Positions 9,296 through 17,722 of a stretch of 64,000 nt of DNA are shown piece by piece. The stretch comes from Arthrobacter globiformis NBRC 12137 (lineage in GTDB: Bacteria > Actinomycetota > Actinomycetes > Actinomycetales > Micrococcaceae): positions 25,914-89,913 of the forward strand of contig NZ_BAEG01000016.1 in assembly GCF_000238915.1 (NCBI RefSeq), written 5' to 3'. A model generated the notes under the pieces. That model searched no databases and was not told the DNA's origin. It saw nothing but the letters and a program-made list of their open reading frames with translations. The stretch's first letter is position 1. Every line of letters begins with the position of its first letter. The translations under genes were made by a program, and so were the position numbers.

Positions 9296-10192
9296 CTACC
9301 GGGGCTGCTGTGACCTCGCGCTCGCGTAGAGGCAGACCGTGGCGGCCGTGCCAAGGTTGAGGCTCTCGGCGGCGCCATAGACGGGCACAGCCACCCGATG
9401 GTCGGCAAGGGCAAGCTCGTCCTCGGACAGCCCCTGGGCTTCGTTGCCGAAAAGCCAGGCCGTGGGGTTCTCCAGTGCGTAGTCCGAGCCGGCGGTCGAT
9501 GCGCCAAGCCGGCGTGCGGCGTTCTCGTCCTGCAGGCGGTCAAGGTTCAGCTGCCCGTAGCCGTCGGCCGCAAGCACACCGATCCCCCGGTCCTTGCACA
9601 GCGACACCAGCTCATTGACGTCGGCGCCCAGGACGACAGGCAGATGGAAAAGGGAGCCGGCGGTTGAGCGGACCGCCTTGGGATTGTAGATGTCCACGCT
9701 GGAACCGGTCAGGACCACGGCGTCGGCACCGGCTGCGTCTGCGGCCCGAAGCACCGTCCCGGCGTTGCCGGGATCGCGGACCTGGCAGAGCACGGCAATC
9801 AGCCGCGGACCGGCGTCGAGCACATCTGCCAGGGCGACATCCACAAAATCGCACACCGCAACAATCCCCTGCGGGGTGACAGTGTCCGCCATGGCGGCCA
9901 GCACGTCGTCCGTGGCGAGCCGGGCGCTGGTTCCCACGGCCAGTTCCTCGAACTCGGGGTACCGGTCCAGACAGGCCTCGCTGGCATACACCTCGCGGAC
10001 TATGCCCGGCTGTCCGGCAGCGATCCGCTTGCCATGCAGCACCAGGGCCTCACGTACCGCCTGCGGGCCTTCGGCAAGGAACTGCCGGCGCTTTAAACGG
10101 ACCGGGCGCCCTGCAAGCTTTGCCACATCCCTGACCCGATCTGCTCGGGGATTGGAGAGTGGAAAGTCTTGCGGGCGCCCGGTTTCGTTCAT
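9296..10192 (-). CDS. TrmH/SpoU family RNA 2'-O-methyltransferase
   Basis: A 298-residue SPOUT methyltransferase that methylates a ribose in rRNA or tRNA using SAM. An N-terminal substrate-binding region (RLKRRQFLAEGPQAVREAL, about 30-50) precedes the knotted SpoU domain with VRDPGNAGTVLRAADAAGAD (motif 1), LFGNEAQGLSEDELALADHR (motif 2) and VPVYGAAESLNLGTAATVCL (motif 3). All three motifs are complete. The ATG at 10192 has AAGG eight bases upstream; the GTG at 10219 is the outer alternative. It lies 53 bases after rplT on the same strand, the usual actinobacterial context of 23S rRNA methyltransferase candidates. The target base is unknown. Confidence 0.92.
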   Translation of the reverse strand: MNETGRPQDFPLSNPRADRVRDVAKLAGRPVRLKRRQFLAEGPQAVREALVLHGKRIAAGQPGIVREVYASEACLDRYPEFEELAVGTSARLATDDVLAAMADTVTPQGIVAVCDFVDVALADVLDAGPRLIAVLCQVRDPGNAGTVLRAADAAGADAVVLTGSSVDIYNPKAVRSTAGSLFHLPVVLGADVNELVSLCKDRGIGVLAADGYGQLNLDRLQDENAARRLGASTAGSDYALENPTAWLFGNEAQGLSEDELALADHRVAVPVYGAAESLNLGTAATVCLYASARSQQPR

Positions 10193-10245
10193 ATAAGAAA
10201 CCTTAGTGGCTGTTGCCACCGGTCCTTGAACTGGGAGTTGCCTGC

Positions 10246-10701
10246 TTACTCAGCAGCTGCAGCAGCCGGCTTCTTCGCAGCGCGTGCGCGGGTAGCCTTG
10301 GCCTTCGGTGCAGCCTCAGCCTTGGCGGCCGGAGCGGAGGTGTCTGCAGGCAGGGAGTCCTTGGCAACCTGGACCAGCGCAGCGAAAGCGTTGGCGTCGG
10401 AAACGGCGAGCTCGGCCAGCATGCGGCGGTCAACCTCGACCTCAGCGGCCTTCAGGCCCTGGATCAGGCGGTTGTAGGTCAGGCCGTTGGCGCGGGATGC
10501 AGCGTTGATGCGCTGGATCCACAGGCGGCGGAAGTCGCCCTTCTTCTTCTTACGGTCACCGTAGCTGTACACAAACGAGTGCAGCAGCTGCTCTTTGGCC
10601 TTGCGGTACAGGCGTGAGCGCTGCCCACGGTAACCTTTGGCGCGTTCGAGGATAACCCGGCGCTTCTTGTGGGCGTTTACCGCCCGCTTCACACGTGCCA
10701 C
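10246..10701 (-). CDS. rplT: 50S ribosomal protein L20
   Basis: L20 binds 23S rRNA early in 50S assembly. [20 protein letters not shown] and [16 protein letters not shown] mark the basic N-terminal arm, and [20 protein letters not shown] the globular domain. At 151 residues it is longer than the usual 115-130 because of an Ala/Lys/Pro-rich C-terminal tail ([20 protein letters not shown]). The start is GTG at 10701 with AAGGAG seven bases upstream. It is the last gene of infC-rpmI-rplT. In Bacillus and E. coli L20 represses this operon through the mRNA; here a structured leader precedes infC. Confidence 0.98.
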   Translation of the reverse strand: MARVKRAVNAHKKRRVILERAKGYRGQRSRLYRKAKEQLLHSFVYSYGDRKKKKGDFRRLWIQRINAASRANGLTYNRLIQGLKAAEVEVDRRMLAELAVSDANAFAALVQVAKDSLPADTSAPAAKAEAAPKAKATRARAAKKPAAAAAE

Positions 10702-10819
10702 GTGCGTACTCCTTCAAAAATCTGATCCCAAGCATCTACTGCCGGTGACCCGGCCGGCCTGAGAAGGCTTATTGGTAGTTGACTGGTGCCAGGTGGCAGT
10801 CAGTCAGAGTGCTTGGAAA

Positions 10820-11014
10820 TTAGATGCCGAGCATCTTCCGGATGACCTTGGCGTCGCCCTTGAAGACGATCTTGTCGCCGGCAAGGCGGCGGGTCAGGCG
10901 GCTGGACTTGTGCTCCAGGTAGTGGCGGCGGTTGGCCTGCTGGCGGCGCAGCTTGCCGGTGCCGGTCAGCTTGAAGCGCTTCTTAGCACCACTGTGGGTT
11001 TTCATCTTCGGCAT
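10820..11014 (-). CDS. rpmI: 50S ribosomal protein L35
   Basis: A 64-residue ribosomal protein starting [20 protein letters not shown] and ending VIRKMLGI, the canonical L35 sequence and length. The ATG at 11014 has TAGGAGA upstream; the frame stays open to 11047 but that part is not family-like. It sits between infC and rplT in the standard order, with about 120 bases on each side. Confidence 0.98.
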   Translation of the reverse strand: MPKMKTHSGAKKRFKLTGTGKLRRQQANRRHYLEHKSSRLTRRLAGDKIVFKGDAKVIRKMLGI

Positions 11015-11131
11015 GGGAACCGATCTCCTAACGTTTCCGCAGACCATGTCTGCAGTCTTTCGCGCAGCCGCCCCTGGGGACGGCGTGCTGGTTGCTGGCT
11101 GCCTGAAGGGGATGCCTTCCGCAGTTTCGAA

Positions 11132-12196
11132 CTAGTTGGTCTTCTTGCCCGCCGGCTTCGGTGTGGGCCGAGGTGCCGCGGGACGTGCCACCGGCTTCGG
11201 CGCAGCGGGCCTGGCCACCGGCTTGGGCGGGGAAGGAACAGCCGCAGGCTTCGGCGCTGCCGGGGCAGGCGCTTCGGCCTCTGCCGCCTTGGGAGCAGGC
11301 GCAGCGGCCTTCGGCGCAGCAGGCGCAGCCTTCGGCGCTTCGGCCCGGGGTGCCTCGCGCTTGGGCTCGGCCACCTTGGCAGCCTTGGGTGCTTCAGCAG
11401 CAGGAGCTTCGGCAGCCTTGGGAGCTTCAGCGGCAGGTGCTCCAGCAGCCTTGGGAGCTTCGGCAGCAGGTGCTTCAGCTGCTGGAGCTGCTTCCACGGC
11501 TGCTTCCGGAGCGGCCGCTGCCTCCGCAGAAACCTGGAAGCCTTCCGGCAGAAGGTCGGCAAGCGACTGCGTCAGCGGTGCCTGATCGTCACCTGAGGTG
11601 TCGACACGGCCGGCTGCCTTGGCTTCGTTCTGGGCCTTGGCCTCGGCGCGCTGCGTAGCACGGCGGGCTTCGGCCTTGGCCTCGGCCTTGTTCTTCAGCG
11701 GACCGATAACCATGACCATGTTGCGGCCGTCGATGCGCGGGCTTGACTCCACGACACCAACTTCAGCCACGTCCTCAGCGAAACGCTGAAGGAGGCGCAG
11801 GCCCATTTCGGGACGCTGCTGCTCACGGCCGCGGAACTGGATCATGGCCTTGACCTTGTCCCCGGCTCCCAAGAACCGCAGGGCGTGGCCGCGCTTGGTC
11901 TCGTAGTCGTGGGTGTCGATCTTCAGGCGGAACCGGATTTCCTTCAGAACCGTGTTGGTCTGGTTCTTCCGGGCCTCACGGGCCTTGACTGCGGCTTCGT
12001 ACTTGTACTTGCCGAAGTCCATCAGCTTGCACACCGGAGGCTTGGCCTGCGGTGCAACTTCAACGAGATCCAGGTCGGACTCGGCAGCCAGACGCAGGGC
12101 ATCCTCGATACGGACGATCCCTACCTGTTCGCCGGCAGGGCCGACCAGCCGCACCTCAGGGACGCGGATACGCTCATTGATTCTTGGCTCGCTAAT
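11132..12196 (-). CDS. infC: Translation initiation factor IF-3 with long Ala/Pro-rich tail, AUU start
   Basis: IF3 keeps ribosomal subunits apart and proofreads the start codon. The best start is an ATT at 12194-12196 ([20 protein letters not shown]), seven bases after AGGAG. AUU is the classic infC initiator and allows IF3 to limit its own synthesis; a GTG at 12154 would cut off the conserved N-terminus. IF3-N (about 1-75) and IF3-C (about 85-170, [20 protein letters not shown]) are intact. Residues about 200-354 form a low-complexity tail built of [15 protein letters not shown] repeats and ending in [10 protein letters not shown] repeats and KPAGKKTN. The tail roughly doubles the usual 175-200 residue length. 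Confidence 0.95.
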   Translation of the reverse strand: MSEPRINERIRVPEVRLVGPAGEQVGIVRIEDALRLAAESDLDLVEVAPQAKPPVCKLMDFGKYKYEAAVKAREARKNQTNTVLKEIRFRLKIDTHDYETKRGHALRFLGAGDKVKAMIQFRGREQQRPEMGLRLLQRFAEDVAEVGVVESSPRIDGRNMVMVIGPLKNKAEAKAEARRATQRAEAKAQNEAKAAGRVDTSGDDQAPLTQSLADLLPEGFQVSAEAAAAPEAAVEAAPAAEAPAAEAPKAAGAPAAEAPKAAEAPAAEAPKAAKVAEPKREAPRAEAPKAAPAAPKAAAPAPKAAEAEAPAPAAPKPAAVPSPPKPVARPAAPKPVARPAAPRPTPKPAGKKTN

Positions 12197-12430
12197 GTTA
12201 AAGCTCCTGTGTTTGTAATGGGTGTTCCACCGGCAAAATAGAGAAGGCCCCCAATTGCCGGAGCAATCGAAGGCCTCGAAGATCGGATGTGCTCCCCCGC
12301 AGGGACTGCACGCACTTCACCCGGCACATGCCCGGTGAACCGCCCGACCGTTACCCGGCAACCTTGCTGCCCTGAACCTTCCAGGGAAAACGGCTGACGC
12401 GGGTGGGAGAGAACTCCGCTTGCAAACTGA
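12197..12430 (-). ncRNA. Structured 5' leader of infC-rpmI-rplT, attenuator-like
   Basis: About 230 nt of transcript are predicted before infC if transcription starts after the TAGAAT hexamer at 12437-12442 (minus strand). It contains several hairpins: 12370-12386 (CCCTG/CAGGG), 12316-12339 (an 11-bp stem with one mismatch) and a terminator-like hairpin at 12246-12275. Frames through the leader show no family resemblance. By analogy to the L20-controlled infC leader of Bacillus it could be a cis-regulatory element. Homology to a named RNA family was not recognised, so this is inference. Confidence 0.5.
12246..12275 (-). terminator. Intrinsic terminator/attenuator upstream of infC
   Basis: Arms 12263-12275 and 12246-12258 pair over 13 bp (three G-U wobbles) with a four-base loop. 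On the minus strand the hairpin is followed by TTCTCTATTTT. It lies only 50 bases before the infC start, between promoter and gene, so it would act as an attenuator. Confidence 0.65.
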
Positions 12431-12535
12431 GTATCAATTCTACAGAAAGATACCCGCTTACCGCACATTCGCGGCAGTGGGTCTCATACACGGCAAAATA
12501 ACGACATCCAGTCGGTCTGTGACAAGCTTACCAGT

Positions 12536-12922
12536 ATGAGCACTCCAGACAGCAATTCACACGTCTACCAGGCGCCCGGTGCCGGGGATGACGTCACGCA
12601 GCAGATCCGCGACATCTCCGAAGTTCCGGCGATCGAGGTCATCACCACAGCGGCCGTGCACCTTATGAGTGCCTCCGCCGTGAAGCTTGGCCTGGCCGCT
12701 GAGGAGAACGCCGCCGAGCTGAAGGACCTGGACGAGGCCCGCAAGCTCATCACCGCCCTCGCCGGCCTGGTGACGGCAGCCGCCCCGGAGATCGGCTCGC
12801 AGCATGCCGGTCCGTTGCGCGACGGACTGCGCTCCCTCCAGCTCGCCTTCCGCGAAGAGTCCATCATTCCGGATCCCCCGGGCAAGGGTCCCGGTGAGAA
12901 ATTCACCGGTGCAGTGAACTAA
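12536..12922 (+). CDS. DUF1844 domain-containing protein
   Basis: A 128-residue protein of the DUF1844 family, often found next to infC in actinobacteria. The recognisable core is about residues 25-95 (ISEVPAIEVITTAAVHLMSASAVKLG and DEARKLITALAGLVTAAAPEIG), with a C-terminal LRSLQLAFREES. It appears cytoplasmic and mainly helical. No Shine-Dalgarno precedes the ATG at 12536, so the transcript may be leaderless with a degenerate -10. It is divergent from infC and ends before a strong terminator. Function is unknown. Confidence 0.9.
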   Translation: MSTPDSNSHVYQAPGAGDDVTQQIRDISEVPAIEVITTAAVHLMSASAVKLGLAAEENAAELKDLDEARKLITALAGLVTAAAPEIGSQHAGPLRDGLRSLQLAFREESIIPDPPGKGPGEKFTGAVN

Positions 12923-12936
12923 CGATTGAACTTCGA

Positions 12937-12978
12937 CGGCGGCGGGCCGGCTCTTCAGGGCCGGCCCGCCGCCGTTTT
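12937..12978 (+). terminator. Rho-independent terminator
   Basis: A perfect 14-bp GC stem (12937-12950 with 12961-12974) and a 10-nt loop are followed by TTTT at 12975-12978. It ends the DUF1844 gene and faces the convergent MFS gene. Confidence 0.9.
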
Positions 12979-13043
12979 GGCTGCCTGGGGGCATGTCCCG
13001 CGGGAGCCCTTCCGACCGAACAGCCCAACGAACGCCGGTACCG

Positions 13044-14342
13044 TCAGGATGTGGCGGCGCGGCGGCGCCGCTGCTGCAGGACAAGCCCGACGACGCAAAG
13101 CAGCACCCCTGCCACCCCGACGGACACGAAGCCTCCCGCCGCGCCAATGCTGTCGATGAAAACTCCGGCCAGCGGAGCCCCCAGCGCAACACCCGCGGTC
13201 AGGGCGGACCCGTACCAGCCCATGGCCTCTCCCCGCCTGGCCTCGTCGACCAGTTCGGCCACCTTCTCGGAAGCGGCCGAAAGGACCGGAGCACAGAGGA
13301 GCCCCGGAAGCAGCGACAGCAGGCTGAGGGTCAGTGTGTCGGTGGCAAAGCCCATCGGAATGGTCAGGGCAGCCATTCCCAGCAGCAGGAGTACCGGTGA
13401 AACAGGCCGGTGCATGGCCCCGTAAACAAGACCGCCGGCCACCGAGGCCGCGCACCAGAAGAGGAACACAACGCCGATCTCGCCCTGGCGGCCGCCGGTC
13501 TCCAGGGCAGCCACGATTCCCACATCGGTGCCGCTGAGCACCATGCCGGCGCCGGCTGCGACTGCGAAGACCGCGGCCACCGCTGCGGTGAACCAGCCGA
13601 AGCTGTGTGCCACCCGGCCCTTCAGGGCTGCCCGCCGCCTGTTGCCCGCAGCCGCGGGACCGAGCTCAGCCGCAGCCTCCTGCAGGTGTGCGGGGGCGGC
13701 GGCCACAACGGCTACCTCCGCGGCTTCCTGCTCGTCCGCCTCACAGGATTCGTTGCGGACAGCACTGCGGGTGGGCGGGTTGAACCACATCAGGAATAGT
13801 CCGGCCAGGGACGTCGAGACACCGACGGCGGTCAGCCCCAGCACGGAATGGCCGCTCGTGGCCACCACAGCACCTGCTGCCGGGCCGATCATGAACACCA
13901 GCTCGGTGCTGACCGCGTCCAGCGCGAACGCGGTCCTGCGCTGGTCGCCGTCAGCCAGAACCCCCAGGGACTGCCGCACCACACTGAAAATGGGGAGGGT
14001 CAGCAGGCCGCCGACAAATACGAGGGGCAGCAGCCACTGGTAGGAGACGTGCGGCACGACGGACCAGATGACGGTTTCCGAAATCACGGAAGGTATCAGG
14101 GCCGTCCGCAGGCCCGCCGTATCCACCCGGCGGCCGCGCCAAGGTGCGCCAAACGCGATCCCGATGGTCATCACGGCCGCTGCCGTTCCCGCGGCCGCAT
14201 AGCCCTCGCCGAGGGTCAGGACGATGTGCAGCGTCAGCAGGACGCCCGCCGCCGAGTGGGGAATGCGGGCAATCATGCCGACCGCCAGGAGCCTGCGGAT
14301 GGGCCGAACGGCCAGCAGTTCGCGGTACAGGCTGAAATTCAC
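13044..14342 (-). CDS. MFS transporter
   Basis: A 432-residue membrane protein with about twelve hydrophobic segments, split by a charged central loop (about 190-245, Ala/Glu-rich, NESCEADEQEAAEV). It fits the drug-efflux-like MFS group seen in actinobacteria; GMIARIPHSAAGVLLTLHIV is its first segment and SEKVAELVDEARRGEAMGWYG resembles the motif of helix 10-11 loops. The start is the GTG at 14342 (MNFSLYRELL) with AGGA seven bases upstream; an outer GTG exists at 14375. The substrate is unknown. It is 57 bases downstream of sseB on the same strand. Confidence 0.87.
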   Translation of the reverse strand: MNFSLYRELLAVRPIRRLLAVGMIARIPHSAAGVLLTLHIVLTLGEGYAAAGTAAAVMTIGIAFGAPWRGRRVDTAGLRTALIPSVISETVIWSVVPHVSYQWLLPLVFVGGLLTLPIFSVVRQSLGVLADGDQRRTAFALDAVSTELVFMIGPAAGAVVATSGHSVLGLTAVGVSTSLAGLFLMWFNPPTRSAVRNESCEADEQEAAEVAVVAAAPAHLQEAAAELGPAAAGNRRRAALKGRVAHSFGWFTAAVAAVFAVAAGAGMVLSGTDVGIVAALETGGRQGEIGVVFLFWCAASVAGGLVYGAMHRPVSPVLLLLGMAALTIPMGFATDTLTLSLLSLLPGLLCAPVLSAASEKVAELVDEARRGEAMGWYGSALTAGVALGAPLAGVFIDSIGAAGGFVSVGVAGVLLCVVGLVLQQRRRRAATS

Positions 14343-14399
14343 AGGTGGGTCCTCAGTTCCGCCGCCGGACAGCACCGGAACGGACCCACCGGCCCTCGG

Positions 14400-15311
14400 C
14401 TACTGCGCGACGCGCCTTAGCTTGACTTCGATCGAATCAACGCGCTCACCAAACAATACATTCCGGCTCCACTCGGCCTGGAGGCCGGCAACGAGGGCCT
14501 GGACCGCGGCTGCATCAAGTCCGTCCTCCAGATAGAGCACCACACGCAGTTCCGGTCCGGCTCCGCCGCCATCGACGCGGCGGCCTGAGGCCGTGGTGGT
14601 GGCCACTCCCCCGCCGGGCAGGACCTCGAATCCACGGACTGCGGGTTTGCCGTCCGCTCCGGCCCGCAGCACCGCGGCCAGCTCGGCGTCCACGTAGGCC
14701 GGCACCCATTGCCGCTGCTGTGCGAGGGCCCAGACACCGGGGCGCCGGACCACGAAGGTCACTTCCGAGCCGGGGTCCACGACCAGCAGCTCGGCGCCTT
14801 CGGAGACGGCGGACAGGGCTGCCCTCGCGGCGTAAACGGCCACGGGCCGCGCCTCCGGGTGCCACGCCGCCAGGGCTGCCGCCGAGGTGAACACGGGCAT
14901 GGCGAGGCGGCCGTCGGGTGCCTTGAGCGTCACCAGCGCCATGTCGGCCTGCTTGTCGGCGTGCACGCCATGCGCGCCCTCGGCTTCCTCCGCCAGCTGT
15001 GCCACCACGGGGACAAAGACACGGGCGGTGGCGAGCGAGGCAACCACCGCGGCCTCGTCGCCGTCGCCGGCAACAAGAGCAGAGACTGCGGTGAGGTAGC
15101 CGGCGTCGGCCGTGCCGTCGTCGTCCTCGAAGTTGTGGATCTTGGCGTCGTCACCGGCGAGGCTGCGTCCGGCCCAGGGCTGTCCCGCCGAATCGGTGGC
15201 GCCACCTGCCCCGGCGAGGGCGGCCTCGATGTGACCGGGCAGCCGGCGTGCCGGCGGCAGGTGCGCGCCCGGTCCGCCGCCGTCCGCGGAGTTTGGGTGG
15301 TGCTCGGTCAC
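14400..15311 (-). CDS. SseB family protein
   Basis: A 303-residue protein with an SseB N-terminal-type domain around residues 95-215 (ARVFVPVVAQLAEE, KQADMALVTLKAPDGRLAMPVFTSAAALAAWHPEARPV, LLVVDPGSEVTFVVRRPGVWAL). The first 90 residues are disordered and Gly/Asp-rich. The C-terminal 80 residues (ELRVVLYLEDGLDAAAVQALVAGLQ) look like the SseB C-terminal domain. The start is GTG at 15311, ten bases after hisA. In actinobacteria this gene commonly follows hisA, and its function is not established. Confidence 0.87.
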   Translation of the reverse strand: MTEHHPNSADGGGPGAHLPPARRLPGHIEAALAGAGGATDSAGQPWAGRSLAGDDAKIHNFEDDDGTADAGYLTAVSALVAGDGDEAAVVASLATARVFVPVVAQLAEEAEGAHGVHADKQADMALVTLKAPDGRLAMPVFTSAAALAAWHPEARPVAVYAARAALSAVSEGAELLVVDPGSEVTFVVRRPGVWALAQQRQWVPAYVDAELAAVLRAGADGKPAVRGFEVLPGGGVATTTASGRRVDGGGAGPELRVVLYLEDGLDAAAVQALVAGLQAEWSRNVLFGERVDSIEVKLRRVAQ

Positions 15312-15321
15312 GGCGATACCC

Positions 15322-16068
15322 CTAGCGGCGGCCGGCGATGTCGAGGGCCTCGGGCAGCGTGAAGGCGCCGGCGTACAGGGCCTTGCCCACGATGGCGCCT
15401 TCGACGCCGAGCGGCACCAGGGAGCGCAGGACCTTCAAGTCATCAAGGCTGGAAATACCGCCCGACGCCACCACGGGCTTGCCGGTCTTTTCCACCATCT
15501 GCCGCAGGAGTTCAACGTTCGGTCCCTGCAGCGTGCCGTCCTTCGTCACGTCGGTAACAACGTAGCGTGCGCAGCCGGCCTCTTCGAGGCGGCCCAGCAC
15601 GTCCCACAGGTCCCCGCCTTCCTTGGTCCAGCCGCGGCCGGCGAGAGTGGTTCCGCGGACGTCCAGCCCGACGGCGATCCGGTCACCGAAGCGGTCGATG
15701 GCCCGCGCGGTCCAGTCCGGGTTCTCCAAGGCGGCGGTGCCAAGGTTCACCCGGGCGACGCCCAGGTCCAGCGCCTTTTCCAGGGATTCATCGTCCCGGA
15801 GCCCGCCGGAAAGCTCGACCTTGATGTCCAGCCGGCCAACCACTTCGCGCAGCAGGTCCGCGTTTGAGCCGCGTCCGAAGGCAGCGTCCAGATCCACCAG
15901 GTGAACCCATTCCGCGCCCTGCTGCTGCCAGTTGAGCGCCGCCTCCAGCGGCGTTCCGTAGCTCGTCTCGCTGCCGGCCTCGCCCTGGACCAGGCGGACC
16001 GCCTGGCCGTTTACGACGTCGACGGCGGGAAGCAGTTCAAGTACCGGCAGCTCGTTTTGGCTGGTCAT
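15322..16068 (-). CDS. hisA: HisA/PriA bifunctional phosphoribosyl isomerase
   Basis: A 248-residue (beta/alpha)8 barrel that isomerises ProFAR to PRFAR in histidine synthesis. In actinobacteria lacking trpF the same enzyme (PriA) also isomerises phosphoribosylanthranilate. [19 protein letters not shown] carries the catalytic Asp, with phosphate-binding [17 protein letters not shown] and [25 protein letters not shown] holds the second catalytic Asp. Dual function is inferred from the lineage because trpF lies outside the window. It follows the small membrane ORF by 75 bases in the his operon. Confidence 0.95.
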   Translation of the reverse strand: MTSQNELPVLELLPAVDVVNGQAVRLVQGEAGSETSYGTPLEAALNWQQQGAEWVHLVDLDAAFGRGSNADLLREVVGRLDIKVELSGGLRDDESLEKALDLGVARVNLGTAALENPDWTARAIDRFGDRIAVGLDVRGTTLAGRGWTKEGGDLWDVLGRLEEAGCARYVVTDVTKDGTLQGPNVELLRQMVEKTGKPVVASGGISSLDDLKVLRSLVPLGVEGAIVGKALYAGAFTLPEALDIAGRR

Positions 16069-16143
16069 CAGGGGTCCTCAGTTCTTGTAGGCGCTGGTTC
16101 CCGTGCGCGGCGGCTTCTGCGGCGCACACGGCGGGTTAGTTGG

Positions 16144-16302
16144 TTATTTGCCGGGAAGGGTCAGCAGGTAGGCGGCCAGCAGCGACATGGCGGCCAGTAC
16201 GTAGAAACCGATCTGGATCCAGAGCGGCTTGTGCTGCTGCCCGAAGGACAGGCCACCGCCCACCAGGAGACCGGCCAGTCCCGTCAGGAGAATGGACCAC
16301 AT
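16144..16302 (-). CDS. Small membrane protein inside the his operon
   Basis: An uncatalogued 52-residue frame starting with ATG at 16302, one base after the hisH stop (16303), and ending in TAA at 16144. It encodes MWSILLTGLAGLLVGGGLSF, then a short polar turn GQQHKPLWI, then a second hydrophobic helix (about 33-49) ending LTLPGK. Two membrane segments, the start coupled to hisH and its position within hisB-hisH-hisA argue that it is real. It is too short for most automatic calls. Function is unknown; it may help tether or sense the pathway, but that is speculation. Confidence 0.75.
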   Translation of the reverse strand: MWSILLTGLAGLLVGGGLSFGQQHKPLWIQIGFYVLAAMSLLAAYLLTLPGK

Positions 16303-17040
16303 TTAGGCGTCCGCCGCCTGCCGGGAAGGCTGCCCGCGGAGCCCGTCGACCCAGTTCTTGAGCAGCCGCGCGCCAGCGTCACCGGATTTCTCCGGGTGGA
16401 ACTGGGTGGCGCAGAGGGGGCCGTTCTCCACGGCGGCGATGAAGGGGGCACCGTGCTCGGACCACGTGACCAGGGGCGGCGCCATCCGGGGCTGGATCAC
16501 CTCGAAGTCCCAGTTCTGGACGCCATAGGAGTGCACGAAGTAGAACCGCTCAGCTTCAACGCCATCGAAAAGCCTGGAGCCTTCCGGAACCTTGACGGTG
16601 TTCCACCCCATGTGCGGCACCACCTCGGCAGGGAGGAGCTCCACCTTGCCGGGCCACTCCCCCATGCCTTCGGCTTCGGTCCCGTGTTCGACGCCGGCCT
16701 CGAAGAGTACCTGCAGGCCGACACAGATGCCGAGGACCGGACGTCCGCCGGCCACACGGCGGCCGATCATCCGGATGCCGTCAACGGCCTTAAGCTCGCG
16801 CATGACCGTTTCGAAGGCGCCGACACCGGGAACGACCAGCCCGTCGGCGTTCAGCACGTCCTCGGGCTTGGAACTCAGGATGACCTCGGCACCGGCACGT
16901 TCCAGGGCACGCACGGCGGAACGGACGTTGCCGGAGCCGTAGTCGAGGACGGTGACGGTGGGCTTGCCCTCCGGGGAAGCCGGCTTCAGCGTGGCCGACG
17001 GATCGATGATCGCGCCCTCGCGCAGTACTTTGCCGGTCAC
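16303..17040 (-). CDS. hisH: Imidazole glycerol phosphate synthase, glutaminase subunit HisH
   Basis: A class I glutamine amidotransferase (245 aa) that feeds ammonia to His[21 protein letters not shown] opens the domain. The nucleophile is the Cys of [15 protein letters not shown], and the His/Glu pair is in [15 protein letters not shown] 27-residue N-terminal extension precedes the usual start. The start GTG (17038-17040) overlaps the hisB stop as GTGA. HisF is not in this window. Confidence 0.96.
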   Translation of the reverse strand: MTGKVLREGAIIDPSATLKPASPEGKPTVTVLDYGSGNVRSAVRALERAGAEVILSSKPEDVLNADGLVVPGVGAFETVMRELKAVDGIRMIGRRVAGGRPVLGICVGLQVLFEAGVEHGTEAEGMGEWPGKVELLPAEVVPHMGWNTVKVPEGSRLFDGVEAERFYFVHSYGVQNWDFEVIQPRMAPPLVTWSEHGAPFIAAVENGPLCATQFHPEKSGDAGARLLKNWVDGLRGQPSRQAADA

Positions 17041-17663
17041 AGTGCTCCCTTGGTGGACGGAATGCCTTCGACGCGGGGATCCGGCTCGACGGCTGCACGG
17101 AGGGCCCGCGCGAATGCCTTGAACTGGGCTTCCACGATGTGGTGCGGGTCGCGGCCGGCGATGACGTTCATGTGCAGGCAGATGCCGGCGTGCAGCGTGA
17201 TGGCCTCGAAGACGTGCCGGGTCAGCGAGCCCGTGAAGTGGCCGCCGATCAGGTGGTACTCCTGCCCGGCGGGCTCGCCGCCGTGCACCAGGTAGGGCCG
17301 GCCGGAGACGTCGACGACGGCGTGCGCCAGGGCCTCGTCCAGCGGCACGGTGGCCTCACCGAAGCGGCGGATCCCGGCCTTGTTGCCCAGAGCCGTGCGC
17401 AGCACCTCGCCGAACGTGATGGCAACGTCCTCAACGGTGTGGTGGACGTCAATGTGGGTGTCGCCGGTAGCCTTGACGGTCATGTCGATGAGTGAGTGCT
17501 TGCACAGCGCCGTCAGCATGTGGTCGTAGAACGGGACCGACGTGCTGATGTCCGACACTCCGGTGCCGTCGAGGTTGATCTCCACCAGCACGGAAGATTC
17601 GCTGGTGGCGCGCTCCATGCGTGCAGTCCGTGCCTCGGCAGCCTTGATTCCGGTGTCGCTCAT
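17037..17663 (-). CDS. hisB: Imidazoleglycerol-phosphate dehydratase
   Basis: Dehydrates imidazole glycerol phosphate in histidine synthesis (208 aa, Mn-dependent 24-mer). The repeat halves are [20 protein letters not shown] with [15 protein letters not shown], and [18 protein letters not shown] with [17 protein letters not shown], supplying the metal-binding HxxE/HHxxE ligands. It is the monofunctional actinobacterial form without the phosphatase domain. The start is ATG 17663 ([15 protein letters not shown]); the frame is open to 17720 but that part is not family-like. Confidence 0.97.
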   Translation of the reverse strand: MSDTGIKAAEARTARMERATSESSVLVEINLDGTGVSDISTSVPFYDHMLTALCKHSLIDMTVKATGDTHIDVHHTVEDVAITFGEVLRTALGNKAGIRRFGEATVPLDEALAHAVVDVSGRPYLVHGGEPAGQEYHLIGGHFTGSLTRHVFEAITLHAGICLHMNVIAGRDPHHIVEAQFKAFARALRAAVEPDPRVEGIPSTKGAL

Positions 17664-17722
17664 GGTGATAGATGTCCTTTGACGAAGGATGGGGGCGGAC
17701 CTGACCTGGTCCATGTTCAAGT

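Noticed and set aside
12121..12468. A possible 115-residue minus-strand leader gene before infC
   Set aside because: It overlaps the infC start out of frame and crosses the hairpins; no family similarity.
15901..17295. A 464-residue plus-strand frame
   Set aside because: It is antisense to hisA, the small membrane ORF, hisH and hisB, and encodes no known motif.
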